DNA from: JAWLGJ01 sp041685145
GTDB lineage: Bacteria > Pseudomonadota > Alphaproteobacteria > Rhodospirillales > Magnetospirillaceae
DNA length: 64,000 nt
Assembly (NCBI GenBank): GCA_041685145.1
Contig: JAWLGJ010000009.1
Location: forward strand, 11,370 to 75,369
Reading direction: 5' to 3'
Positions 24,153-32,535 of this stretch are shown here, piece by piece. The position numbers and the translations under genes were made by a program. Every line of letters begins with the position of its first letter. The stretch's first letter is position 1. The notes beneath the pieces are model-generated. The model searched no databases. It was given only the letters and a program-made list of their open reading frames with translations, and was not told where the DNA came from.

Positions 24153-26093
24153 ATGCCGGAAATGCTACCGCAGGCAACGCCTTTCCTGGCGAATCTGCTG
24201 CTGTCACTCCCCAGGCGGGCGAAGGTCTCTATACTTGTCGCCACCGATGCGACGGCTGTATTTCTGGCCGCGTGGCTCGTTTTCGCGCTGGCGCGCCACC
24301 ATGTGACCCTCGGCGCCCTGCCGGCGAAGCCACTTTTGTTCCTGGCCCTGATCGTGCTGACCGTCGCGGTTTCGACCGCGCTGGGGCTGTATCGTTCCGT
24401 GCTGCGTTACAGCGGCCGCTGGGTGATGCTGACGGCGGCCAAGGCGACGGCACTGGTGGTCGCGCTGACCGCGCTCATCTTTGCAGTACTTGCCCAACCC
24501 TTGGATTTCATGCTGCTGCCGCTGCTGTGGCCGGTGCTGACGATGGCCCAGGCGGGCACGCGGCTGGCGGCCAAGCGCCTGCTGTGCGGCAACCCGCGAA
24601 GCGCGAGCGAGCCGGTGGGCATCTACGGGGCGGGCTTTGCCGGGGCCGAACTGGCGACGGCCATGCGGCTCAGCGGCCGCTTCCGGCCCGTGGCCTTTTT
24701 CGACGACAACCCGGAATTGCAGGGGCGCTCCGTCGACGGCATCCAGGTCCATTCGCCGAAGGACATCGCCAAGGTCACGGCGGCGCGGGGAATCCGGCGC
24801 CTGGTGCTGGCGATGCCCAGCATCTCGGCGCGGCGCAAGCGCGAAATCGTCGAGCGCCTGGCGCGCCAGCACGCCATTCGCGTCCAGACGCTGCCGTCGC
24901 TGAGCAATCTGCTGGGCGGCAACGTCAATCTGGACCAGATGCGCGACGTCTCGGTCGAGGAGCTTCTGTGGCGCGATCCGGTGGTGCCGATGAAGGAACT
25001 GCTCGACCGCGATGTCCGCCGCCGCGCCGTGGCCATTACCGGCGGCGGCGGCTCGATCGGCTCGGAACTGGCGCGGCAGATTCTCAAACTCCGCCCCCGT
25101 CGGCTGGTCATCGTCGAGAACAGCGAATACGCGCTGTACAGCATCCAGCAGGAGCTGGAACCACAGAACAACGCCCTTTCGGAGCCGGCGGAGCTGTCCT
25201 TCGTCCTCGGCACCGTCTGCGACAGCACCGCCATGACGCGGCTGTTCCGCCAGCACAGCATCGACACCGTCTACCACGCCGCGGCCTACAAGCACGTGCC
25301 GCTGGTGGAAGGCAATCCTATCGAGGGCGTGGTGAACAACGCCATCGGCACCTGCCGCACCGCCCAGGCGGCGTCGGCGGCGGGCGTGGCCAAATTCGTC
25401 CTTATCTCGACCGACAAGGCGGTGCGGCCGACCAATGTCATGGGGGCCTCGAAGCGGCTGGCGGAACTGGTCCTCCAGGGCCTGGCGGAGCGGGATGACC
25501 GCGGCACCGTCTTCACGATGGTTCGCTTCGGCAACGTACTCAACTCGGCGGGCTCGGTGGTGCCGTTGTTCCGGCGCCAGATCGCCGCCGGCGGGCCGAT
25601 CACCCTCACCCACCGCGACATCGTGCGCTACTTCATGACCATTCCCGAGGCCGTCAGCCTCGTCCTCCAGGCGGGGGCGATGGCACGCGGCGGCGAGGTC
25701 TTCGTCCTCGACATGGGAGAGCCGGTGCGCATCTACGACCTGGCAGTGAAGCTTGTTCACCTCAGCGGCTACGCCGTCAAGGACGGCGCCAATCCCGATG
25801 GCGACATCGCCATCCAGATCAAGGGCCTGCGGCCGGGCGAAAAACTCTTCGAGGAACTGCTGATCGGCAGCGACACACAGCCGACGCCCCACCCGCGCAT
25901 CCTCAAGGCGCAGGAGCATTCGCTCGACTGGACCCACCTCAACGCCCTCCTCAACGGCATCGAACTGGCCGCCGCGACCCGCGACGCCGACAAGGTGGTG
26001 CAGTTGCTGGGACAAGCGGTGTCGGAATACGTGCCGTGGTGCCAGCCCGAGGCCGCCGCCCCCCACCCCCTCGCGCAGGCGTCAACCGCCTGA
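24153..26093 (+). CDS. WbpM/CapD-like membrane NDP-sugar 4,6-dehydratase
   Basis: I choose ATG 24153 (MPEMLPQATP), preceded by a G-rich run; an earlier GTG at 24084 adds an unlikely leader. The 646-residue protein has four N-terminal membrane helices, a CoA-binding-like Rossmann domain (VGIYGAGFAGAELA near residue 175), and a C-terminal SDR domain starting ITGGGGSIGSELARQIL. The catalytic segment STDKAVRPTNVMGASK has Met in place of the usual Tyr, the hallmark of WbpM/PglF-type dehydratases. These make UDP-4-keto-6-deoxy-GlcNAc for QuiNAc, FucNAc or diaminosugars. It could supply the SDR/initiating transferase pair at 3103-4676. It is divergent from wzz. Confidence 0.9.
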   Translation: MPEMLPQATPFLANLLLSLPRRAKVSILVATDATAVFLAAWLVFALARHHVTLGALPAKPLLFLALIVLTVAVSTALGLYRSVLRYSGRWVMLTAAKATALVVALTALIFAVLAQPLDFMLLPLLWPVLTMAQAGTRLAAKRLLCGNPRSASEPVGIYGAGFAGAELATAMRLSGRFRPVAFFDDNPELQGRSVDGIQVHSPKDIAKVTAARGIRRLVLAMPSISARRKREIVERLARQHAIRVQTLPSLSNLLGGNVNLDQMRDVSVEELLWRDPVVPMKELLDRDVRRRAVAITGGGGSIGSELARQILKLRPRRLVIVENSEYALYSIQQELEPQNNALSEPAELSFVLGTVCDSTAMTRLFRQHSIDTVYHAAAYKHVPLVEGNPIEGVVNNAIGTCRTAQAASAAGVAKFVLISTDKAVRPTNVMGASKRLAELVLQGLAERDDRGTVFTMVRFGNVLNSAGSVVPLFRRQIAAGGPITLTHRDIVRYFMTIPEAVSLVLQAGAMARGGEVFVLDMGEPVRIYDLAVKLVHLSGYAVKDGANPDGDIAIQIKGLRPGEKLFEELLIGSDTQPTPHPRILKAQEHSLDWTHLNALLNGIELAAATRDADKVVQLLGQAVSEYVPWCQPEAAAPHPLAQASTA

Positions 26094-26100
26094 TCGGGCC

Positions 26101-26129
26101 GCGCCGCCCGTCCAAAGGGCGCCGCTTTT
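26101..26129 (+). terminator. Rho-independent terminator after the WbpM-like gene
   Basis: An eight-pair stem with one mismatch (GCG-C-CGCCC against GGGCG-C-CGC) around the loop GTCCAAA is followed at once by TTTT. It begins 7 bp after the stop codon. Confidence 0.6.
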
Positions 26130-26133
26130 CGTC

Positions 26134-26153
26134 ACTCCCGCGCAGGTGGGAGT
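26134..26153. repeat. Short palindromic intergenic repeat
   Basis: ACTCCC and GGGAGT flank an 8-base loop in the phrase GTCACTCCCGCG...GGGAGTCCAG. It resembles the hairpin class seen at 43081-43096 (GTCATGCCCGCG...GGCGGGCACCC) and common in alphaproteobacterial spacers. It lies between convergent genes and may add to termination. Confidence 0.45.
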
Positions 26154-26221
26154 CCAGGGGCGGCCGTTCGGCTGTTTCCCCCCTTCGTGGGAATGGCTTT
26201 CGACTTAGGGGCGCCTGGACT

Positions 26222-26965
26222 TCACCGGCAGGCGTTCACGCCGCCATAACGCCGCTCGCGCCGCTGGTAATCGGCGACGGCCGCCTCCAGGTCTTGCTTC
26301 TGGAAGTCCGGCCACATCCGGTCGACGAAGACCAGTTCGCTGTAGGCGATTTGCCACAGCAGGAAGTTGCTGACACGCTGCTCGCCGCTGGTGCGGATGA
26401 GCAGGTCCGGGTCGGGCACGTCGGCGCTGAAGTGGTAGGCGCTGAAGGCCGCGTCGTCGATGTCGTCGACCGTCAGCCGCCCCGCCGCCACTTCCGCCGC
26501 CAGGCGCCGCGCGGTGGCGGCGATCTCGTGCCGGCCGCTGTAATTGAGGGCGATGGTCAAGACCAGCCTGTCGTTGCCGGCGGTCCGGGCCTCGCCCTCG
26601 TTCATCAACGCCACGATTTCCGCCGGCATCGCCGTGCGATCCCCGATGAAGCGTATCCGCACGCCGTCGCGGCGCAGTTTTTCCACCTCGCGGCGCAGAT
26701 ACAACCGCAGCAGCCCCATCAACGCCTCAACCTCGGCGCGCGGGCGCTTCCAGTTCTCGCTCGAAAAGCCGAAAAGGGTCAGGTACGGAATATCAAGGTC
26801 CAGCGCCGCCTGAACCGTCCGCCGCACCGCCTCGACTCCCTGCCGGTGCCCCGCGGTGCGCGGCAAGCCTCGGCGCATGGCCCAGCGGCCGTTGCCGTCC
26901 ATGATGATGGCGATGTGCCGGGGCGCTGACGCCCCCGGAACGGCGTGCGGAACGAAAACGTTCAT
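26222..26965 (-). CDS. uppS: Undecaprenyl diphosphate synthase
   Basis: The start is taken at ATG 26965 (MNVFVPHAVPG), giving 247 residues, the normal length for cis-prenyltransferases. The substrate motif HIAIIMDGNGRWA with catalytic Asp23 is present. So are the FSSENWKRP phrase near residue 75 and the C-terminal DLLIRTSGEQRVSNFLLWQ and the SELVFVD segment. It makes C55 undecaprenyl diphosphate, the carrier for peptidoglycan and for the Wzx/Wzy polysaccharides encoded here. The usual partner cdsA is not adjacent. Its isolated position, among polysaccharide genes, suggests either a moved housekeeping gene or an extra copy serving the locus. Confidence 0.93.
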   Translation of the reverse strand: MNVFVPHAVPGASAPRHIAIIMDGNGRWAMRRGLPRTAGHRQGVEAVRRTVQAALDLDIPYLTLFGFSSENWKRPRAEVEALMGLLRLYLRREVEKLRRDGVRIRFIGDRTAMPAEIVALMNEGEARTAGNDRLVLTIALNYSGRHEIAATARRLAAEVAAGRLTVDDIDDAAFSAYHFSADVPDPDLLIRTSGEQRVSNFLLWQIAYSELVFVDRMWPDFQKQDLEAAVADYQRRERRYGGVNACR

Positions 26966-27282
26966 GCCAAGCGAACCCGGAGCAGTGCGATTGCCTTCGT
27001 CTTCGGTGCCGGCGCCGTGCGGTGCCATTCGGCGCCGTGAAACACCATCGGTTATGCCTTGACGATTGTCAAAAAATACTTGGCTCCCACAGCATTCGCG
27101 CCGGAGCGTCAAATTCAGATACCGGCAATACTGATGCGCAAGCCATCATGGACCCACCCGATGAACATGGCTTTAACCGCCTGCCGCGGGTGGTGCCTAG
27201 ACTTCCCGCCAGATTGACCGAGGTGCCTCGACAGGCGAGTACGGAACAGCCGGAACGTTTTGCCAGATGGACCGGGGAGCGC
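26966..27282. other. 317-bp divergent spacer between uppS and the aminotransferase gene
   Basis: No gene or RNA is seen here. For uppS, the minus strand has a perfect TTGACA (27067-27072) 17 bp before GATGGT (27044-27049), a candidate promoter. The -35 forms half of the palindrome TTGAC-GATT-GTCAA at 27059-27072, a possible operator. No convincing -10 for the plus-strand gene was found. Confidence 0.4.
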
Positions 27283-28422
27283 ATGGATCATCCGCCGGGG
27301 CCGATTGCCTTCATCGATCTCCACACCCAGAGCAACCGCATCCGCGGCCGCGTCGAGGCGGCCTGGCGGCGCATCCTCGACCACGGCGCCTATGTCATGG
27401 GCCCGGAGGTTGGGGAACTGGAGGCGCGGCTGGCGGCGCATTGCGGCGGCGGCGTCGAGGCAATCACCTGCGCCAGCGGCACCGACGCACTGTGGCTGCC
27501 GCTGCTGGCGCTGGGCATCGGCGCCGGCGACGCGGTCTTCCTGCCCAGCTGGACCTTTGCCGCCACCGCCGAGGCGGTCTGCCTGGCCGGCGCCACCCCC
27601 GTCTTCGTCGACATTGAGCCCGCCGGGGCCACACTGGACCCGGCCAGCCTCGCGGCCGCCGTCGAGGCCACCCGCCGACAGGGCCGGTTGCGGCCGCGGG
27701 CGGTCATCCCGGTGGACATCTTCGGTGTCCTCGGCGCCTATGACGCCGTCAACGCCATCGCCGCCGCGCACGGGCTCGCGGTGATCGCCGACGCCGCCCA
27801 ATCCTTCGGCGGCGGGCTGAACGGCCGGCGCGTCGGCACCCTGGCCGATGTCACCGGCACCAGCTTCTACCCCTCCAAGCCACTGGGCTGCTGGGGCGAC
27901 GGCGGCGCCATGTTCACCGCCGATGCCGCCCTTGCCGACGTCCTCCGCTCGCTGCGGGCGCACGGCCAGGACGGCGACGGCGGCGCCGTCCGTGTCGGCA
28001 CCAACGCCCGGCTCGATTCCCTGCAAGCGGCGGTGCTGATCGAGAAACTGGCGATCTTCGACGACGAGATGCGGCGGCGCCACGCCGTGGCCGACCGCTA
28101 CCACCGGGGCCTCGCGGGGCTGGTCGAGGTGCCGGAGGTTCCCCCCGGCTGCACCCCCGCCTGGGCGCTCTACACCATTCGCACGGGGCGGCGGGAGCAT
28201 CTGCGGCACGCGCTGGCCCGCCGAGGTGTGCCCACGCGCGTCTTTTACGACCGCCCCCTCCACCTGCAGCCGCCCTACCGCGCCTGTCCGGTTGCTCCCG
28301 ACGGCCTGCCGGTGACCGAGCGGCTAATGGGCCAGGTGCTGAGCGTGCCGATGCATCCCTATCTCGACTACGGGACGCAACGCTACATCATCGAGGCCGT
28401 GCGGGAGGCGCTGGCGGAATGA
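27283..28422 (+). CDS. DegT/DnrJ/EryC1 sugar aminotransferase, second copy
   Basis: The start at ATG 27283 is supported by GGGGAGC just upstream; the frame is open for 87 more codons without family similarity. The 379-residue product carries ITCASGTDALWLPLLALGIG, the PLP motif ADAAQSFGG and the Schiff-base Lys in YPSKPLGCWGDGG. It is clearly a paralogue of the protein at 12176-13306, sharing long phrases such as TFAATAEAV and GATPVFVD. It overlaps the next gene, a Gfo/Idh/MocA oxidoreductase, by 4 bp. The pair recalls 3-amino or 4-amino sugar synthesis: oxidation to a keto sugar, then transamination. The substrate is unknown. Confidence 0.87.
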   Translation: MDHPPGPIAFIDLHTQSNRIRGRVEAAWRRILDHGAYVMGPEVGELEARLAAHCGGGVEAITCASGTDALWLPLLALGIGAGDAVFLPSWTFAATAEAVCLAGATPVFVDIEPAGATLDPASLAAAVEATRRQGRLRPRAVIPVDIFGVLGAYDAVNAIAAAHGLAVIADAAQSFGGGLNGRRVGTLADVTGTSFYPSKPLGCWGDGGAMFTADAALADVLRSLRAHGQDGDGGAVRVGTNARLDSLQAAVLIEKLAIFDDEMRRRHAVADRYHRGLAGLVEVPEVPPGCTPAWALYTIRTGRREHLRHALARRGVPTRVFYDRPLHLQPPYRACPVAPDGLPVTERLMGQVLSVPMHPYLDYGTQRYIIEAVREALAE

Positions 28423-29423
28423 CCAGAATCGCCATCATAGGCTGCGGGCGGCAGGCGCCGAAGCACATCAGCGGCTTTCGCCAGGTGCCCGACGTCGAGG
28501 TCGTCGTCGCCGACCGTCATCGCGAACGCGCCGCCGCCCTGGCGGAGCGCGAAGGCGTTCCGGCGGCGGGCGGCGTCGACGAGGTGTTCGCCGACCCCGG
28601 CGTCGCGGCGGTGGACATCTGCACCCCCACCCGCACCCACGCCACCCTGGTCCGCCAGGCCCTCGCCGCCGGCAAGGACTTCTTCTGCGAGAAGCCGCTT
28701 TGCGAGACGGCGGCCGAGGCGCGCGAGTTGCTGAGCCTGGCCGAGCGGGCCCGTCTCATCGGCATGGTGGGATACATCTATCGCTTCGCCCCCACCATGA
28801 TGCGCGCGCGGGCCATTCTTGACGGCGCCCCGGCGACCGGGCGAAGCCCCGCCCTCGGCCGTCTCACCGCCTGCACGCTGCGGCTGGGGGCCCGCGACAC
28901 GGCCGCCGCCTGGAAGTACCGCCGCGACCACGGCGGCGGCGCCGTGCTGGAGATGCTCGTGCACATGCTCGATCTCGCGCACTGGCTGTTCGGCGCCGTC
29001 ACCGCCGCCGAGGTGCTGGTCGAAGAGGTGCTGCGGGCGCCGATCGACGGCGGGGGCGCGGCGGAGGATTTCGTCATGGCGCGCTGCCACACCGAGGCCG
29101 GCGTTCCCGTCTTCATCCAGGCCGACCTGGTGACCCCGTCGTTCACGCATTTCCTGGAGGTGCAGGGCGACAACGGCACGCTGATGGCCTCGATCCGCCC
29201 GGACATGCCGCAATTCGTCGATCTCATCGAGGCGGCCGGAGGCTACGCCGCCGGGCGCACGGACATCGGCAGCGGCCCGTCCAACATATACGCCGCCCAA
29301 CTCGCCAGCTTCGTGAGGGCGATCAGGGACCGCACCCCGCCCGACCGCTGCACTCTGCACGACAATCTGCGCGTCATGGAGACGCTGGAGATGATCCGGC
29401 GCCAGCGCCGGTCGGTGGCGTAG
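28419..29423 (+). CDS. Gfo/Idh/MocA-family oxidoreductase
   Basis: The 334-residue protein begins TRIAIIGCGRQAPKHISGF, an NAD(P)-binding Rossmann start. It has DFFCEKPLCETAAEA with the conserved EKP Lys, and an active-site helix EMLVHMLDLAHWLFG near residue 180 in which the His occupies the usual position. It is translationally coupled to the aminotransferase (ATGA). It probably makes the 3-keto intermediate for that enzyme, or oxidises or reduces another NDP sugar. It is less WbpB-like than the protein at 14414-15373, since the LNPWN phrase is missing. It ends 8 bp before the convergent galE with no room for a terminator. Confidence 0.82.
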   Translation: MTRIAIIGCGRQAPKHISGFRQVPDVEVVVADRHRERAAALAEREGVPAAGGVDEVFADPGVAAVDICTPTRTHATLVRQALAAGKDFFCEKPLCETAAEARELLSLAERARLIGMVGYIYRFAPTMMRARAILDGAPATGRSPALGRLTACTLRLGARDTAAAWKYRRDHGGGAVLEMLVHMLDLAHWLFGAVTAAEVLVEEVLRAPIDGGGAAEDFVMARCHTEAGVPVFIQADLVTPSFTHFLEVQGDNGTLMASIRPDMPQFVDLIEAAGGYAAGRTDIGSGPSNIYAAQLASFVRAIRDRTPPDRCTLHDNLRVMETLEMIRRQRRSVA

Positions 29424-29431
29424 CGCACCGG

Positions 29432-30454
29432 TCAGCGGACCCGCGTCGCCTCCAGCCAACGGGCGGCGTCGGCGACCTGCTGTTGCAGGCCGGGGCGCGC
29501 GGCGCGCCAGCCCAGGGCGCGGCGGGCGAAGGCGGGGTCGGCAACCAGAACGGCGGGATCGCCTGGGCGCCGTCCCGCCTCGCGGACCGGCGGCGGGCGT
29601 CCGGTGACCGCCGCCACGGCCGCGACGACCTCGCGCACCGAATGCCCCTTGCCGGTGCCCAGATTGGCCGCCAGCGGTGTGCCGCCGGCCAGCAGCCTCT
29701 GCACCGCCAGGACATGGGCGGCGGCCAGGTCCGACACATGCACATAGTCGCGCACGCAGGTGCCATCGGGGGTGTCGTAATCGGTTCCGAAAACGGCTAT
29801 GTCCGGGCGCAGGCCGAACGCCGCCCGCAGCGCCAACGGAATGAGATGTGTTTCCGGATCGTGATCCTCGCCCAGTTCACCGTCGGGGTCGGCGCCGGCG
29901 GCGTTGAAATAGCGCAGCGCCACGAAGCGCGGCCCTCCCGCGGCGGCGGCGTCGGCGAGGATCTGCTCGACCATCAGCTTGCTGCGGCCATAGGGATTGA
30001 CCGGCCGCAGCGGGTGGTCCTCGGGGATCGGCACCGCCTGCGGCTCGCCATAGACGGCGGCGGAGGAGGAGAAGACGACGGCGTCGACGCCGCCCGCCCC
30101 CATCGCCCGCAACAACGCCAAAGTGCCGCAGACATTGGTTCGGTAGAAGTTTTCGGGGTCGCGCACCGATTCGCCGGCCTCGATGCGGGCGGCGAAATGC
30201 ACCACCGCCGCCGGCCGGTGCCGCGCCACCGCCGCCGCCAGCCGCGCCTCGTCCTCCAGGCGCCCCACCTCCAAGGGGCCCCAGCGGACGGAGCCGCGTG
30301 CGCCGTTGGAGAGATCGTCATACACCACCGGCCGCAGGCCAGCCCGCGCCAGGGCCTTGCAGGTGTGGCTGCCGACGAAGCCGGCGCCGCCGGTGACCAG
30401 GATGGTGGGGGCCGACACGCTAATGCCCCGGAGGCTGTCTCTGCGGACGTCCAC
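29432..30454 (-). CDS. galE: UDP-glucose 4-epimerase
   Basis: The 340-residue extended SDR has TGGAGFVGSHTCKAL near residue 21, SSSAAVYGEP and the catalytic NPYGRSK, with RYFNAAGADPDGELGEDHDPETHLIP, all typical of GalE. It interconverts UDP-glucose and UDP-galactose and possibly the N-acetyl forms. The first start is GTG 30454 with AAGG upstream. GTG 30418, directly before APTILVTGG, is an equally good alternative and gives a more usual N-terminus. Its setting among surface sugar genes suggests it supplies UDP-Gal for the polysaccharide or LPS core. Confidence 0.92.
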   Translation of the reverse strand: MDVRRDSLRGISVSAPTILVTGGAGFVGSHTCKALARAGLRPVVYDDLSNGARGSVRWGPLEVGRLEDEARLAAAVARHRPAAVVHFAARIEAGESVRDPENFYRTNVCGTLALLRAMGAGGVDAVVFSSSAAVYGEPQAVPIPEDHPLRPVNPYGRSKLMVEQILADAAAAGGPRFVALRYFNAAGADPDGELGEDHDPETHLIPLALRAAFGLRPDIAVFGTDYDTPDGTCVRDYVHVSDLAAAHVLAVQRLLAGGTPLAANLGTGKGHSVREVVAAVAAVTGRPPPVREAGRRPGDPAVLVADPAFARRALGWRAARPGLQQQVADAARWLEATRVR

Positions 30455-30529
30455 TTTAACCTTTTTGCTGCGCGCGGTACCACCCCGGCGTTAGGCTTGG
30501 GCCTTGCCGCGCCCCCTGGGGAGTGAGAC

Positions 30530-31534
30530 GTGCCGCCCGACGCCCGGATGCTCGACGCCCTGTTCGCGTCGCCGCATATCAACATGGCCTTGCTCGACCG
30601 CCGCTTCCGCTTCCTGCGGGTCAACGCCGCCTATGCCGAATCCTGCGGCCGGCCGCCGGAGTGGTTCGTCGGGCGGGGGCATTTCGACCTATACCCCTCG
30701 CCGGAAGCCGAGGACGTGTTCCGGCGGGTCCGGGACAGCGGCGAGAGCTATGCGATCAGCGAACTCGCCTTCCAGCACCCCAACCAGCCCCAACGCGGCA
30801 CCACATATTGGAACTGGAGCCTGCACCCCATCCCCGGCGCCGACGGACGCACCGAGAACGTGCTGTTGACGATCGTGGACGTCACCGAGCGGGTGCGGGC
30901 GCGACGGCTGGCGGCGGAGCGCGAATTGCTGGTGCAGGAGTTGAATCACCGGGTCAAGAACAACCTGCAGATTGTCGCCAGCCTCGCCACCCTGCAAAGC
31001 GCCTCCCACCCCCATGCCGCCGAGCCGCTGAAGGAATTCGCCGAAAAGGTGCACATCATCGGCAAGGTGCACGAGCGCCTGGCCCTGGACCCCGATCTGT
31101 CCACGGTCGACATGCAGCGCCAGCTTGAGGATCTCTGCGACGGGCTGATGGCGGTCCACGGGCGGCGCGGCCTGCGCTGCGCGGTCGACGCGCCGGCGCT
31201 GATGCCGGTGGACGAGGCCATGCCAGTCTCGCTGCTGGTCGCCGAACTGGTCATCAACGCCCTCAAGCACAGCTTCCCCGACGGCCGCGAGGGCACGGTG
31301 CGAGTGGTCATGCACAGCGAAGACGGCCGCGCCTGCACGCTTCGCGTTGCCGACGACGGCGTCGGCGGCGTGGTCACGGCGACGAACGGGGAAGAGCCGC
31401 AATCCCTCGGCCTGCGCATCATCGCCGCCCTGGCGCGACAAATTGGCGGGCGCCTCGCCATCACGTCGGACGAGCACGGCACCGAATGGCGCATTCGGTT
31501 CCGCTGCCCTGAAAGCTGCAGCTGCGCCTGTTAG
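30530..31534 (+). CDS. PAS domain sensor histidine kinase, HisKA_2 type
   Basis: The GTG start is preceded by GGGGAG 6 bases away. The 334-residue protein has a single PAS domain (about residues 8-122, including the WNWSLHPIPGADG segment). The HisKA_2 dimerisation motif VQELNHRVKNNLQIV follows with phospho-acceptor His140. The HATPase domain has ELVINALKHSFP (N box) and VADDGVGG. There is no membrane segment, so it senses a cytoplasmic cue. No response regulator is adjacent. The last nine residues, CPESCSCAC, hold four Cys, which is unusual and could bind metal or form disulfides. Confidence 0.9.
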   Translation: MPPDARMLDALFASPHINMALLDRRFRFLRVNAAYAESCGRPPEWFVGRGHFDLYPSPEAEDVFRRVRDSGESYAISELAFQHPNQPQRGTTYWNWSLHPIPGADGRTENVLLTIVDVTERVRARRLAAERELLVQELNHRVKNNLQIVASLATLQSASHPHAAEPLKEFAEKVHIIGKVHERLALDPDLSTVDMQRQLEDLCDGLMAVHGRRGLRCAVDAPALMPVDEAMPVSLLVAELVINALKHSFPDGREGTVRVVMHSEDGRACTLRVADDGVGGVVTATNGEEPQSLGLRIIAALARQIGGRLAITSDEHGTEWRIRFRCPESCSCAC

Positions 31535-31564
31535 GTTCGTGGGCTCTTGTTCAGAAGCCGGCCC

Positions 31565-32404
31565 TCAGAAGCCGACGGGGCGTTCCTTCGCCAGGCGGTC
31601 GAAGGCCAGCAGCGTCTCGATGAGGGCGGGCATGTCGCGCAGCGCGACCATGTTGGGGCCGTCGGAGGGGGCGCGGTCGGGATCGGGGTGTGTTTCGACG
31701 AACACCCCGGCCACGCCCACGGCCACGGCGGCGCGCGCCAGCACCGGCGCGAAACGCCGGTCACCGCCCGACGAGCCGCCCTGCCCGCCCGGCTGCTGCA
31801 CGGAATGGGTGGCGTCGAAGACCACCGGGCAGCCGGTTTCGGCCGCCATCAGCGGCAGGCCGCGCATGTCGGCGACCAGGGTGTTGTAGCCGAAGCTGCT
31901 GCCGCGCTCGGTGACGATGACATCGGCGTTGCCGGTGCCCTCGGTGAGTTTGGCGACGACGTTCTTCATGTCCCAGGGGGCGAGGAACTGGCCCTTCTTG
32001 ACATTGACGGCGCGCCCGGTGCGCCCGGCGGCCAGCAGCAGGTCGGTCTGGCGGCACAGGAAGGCGGGAATTTGCAGCACGTCCACCGCCTCGGCCACCG
32101 GCGCGCATTGCGGCGCCTCGTGCACATCCGTCAGCACCGGGCAGCCGAAGGACTCGCGGATCTCGGCGAACACCGGCAGGGCGGCGTCGAGCCCCATGCC
32201 GCGCCGGCCCGCAAGGCTGGTGCGGTTGGCCTTGTCGAAGCTGGACTTGTAGACCAGCCCGATGCCGGCGCCCGCGCACATCTCCACCAACGCCGCCGCC
32301 GTCTCCAGCGCGTGGGCGCGGCTTTCCATCTGGCAGGGCCCGGCGATCAGCGCCAGCGGGCGGTCATTGCCGAAGGTGACGTTGCCGACGGTGACGTGTT
32401 TCAT
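31565..32404 (-). CDS. kdsA: 3-deoxy-8-phosphooctulonate (KDO-8-P) synthase
   Basis: The 279-residue aldolase condenses PEP with arabinose-5-phosphate to make KDO-8-phosphate for the LPS inner core. It has LALIAGPCQMES near residue 16, KSSFDKANR near residue 53, and the LTDVHE and QIPAFLCRQTDLL segments typical of the family. It follows pyrG in the order tpiA-secG-pyrG-kdsA, standard in many alphaproteobacteria; CTP from PyrG is also needed for CMP-KDO. The 131-bp gap to pyrG is filled by a large palindromic element. No Shine-Dalgarno is visible before the ATG, perhaps displaced by that element. Confidence 0.96.
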   Translation of the reverse strand: MKHVTVGNVTFGNDRPLALIAGPCQMESRAHALETAAALVEMCAGAGIGLVYKSSFDKANRTSLAGRRGMGLDAALPVFAEIRESFGCPVLTDVHEAPQCAPVAEAVDVLQIPAFLCRQTDLLLAAGRTGRAVNVKKGQFLAPWDMKNVVAKLTEGTGNADVIVTERGSSFGYNTLVADMRGLPLMAAETGCPVVFDATHSVQQPGGQGGSSGGDRRFAPVLARAAVAVGVAGVFVETHPDPDRAPSDGPNMVALRDMPALIETLLAFDRLAKERPVGF

Positions 32405-32416
32405 GCCGTTGATTTA

Positions 32417-32513
32417 ACACAGAGGCACAGAGACACAGAGAAAACCTGAAAGGAGAAAGATTGCGCCATAGGCGCACTTTCGTTTTCTCGCCGACTCCTC
32501 TGTGCCTCTGTGT
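32417..32513. repeat. 97-bp nested palindrome between pyrG and kdsA
   Basis: Outer arms of 16 bp (ACACAGAGGCACAGAG at 32417-32432 and its inverse at 32498-32513) enclose further paired arms: GAGAAAAC/GTTTTCTC (32438-32445 and 32482-32489), GAAAG/CTTTC (32455-32459 and 32477-32481), and TGCGCC/GGCGCA around ATA at 32468-32470. The whole can fold as one long hairpin in the transcript. It belongs in type with the CACAGAGGCACAGAGACACAGAG intergenic repeats seen in many environmental bacteria (from memory). Neither flanking gene is disrupted. Confidence 0.75.
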
Positions 32514-32535
32514 CTCTGCAGTTCAAAATAATAAC

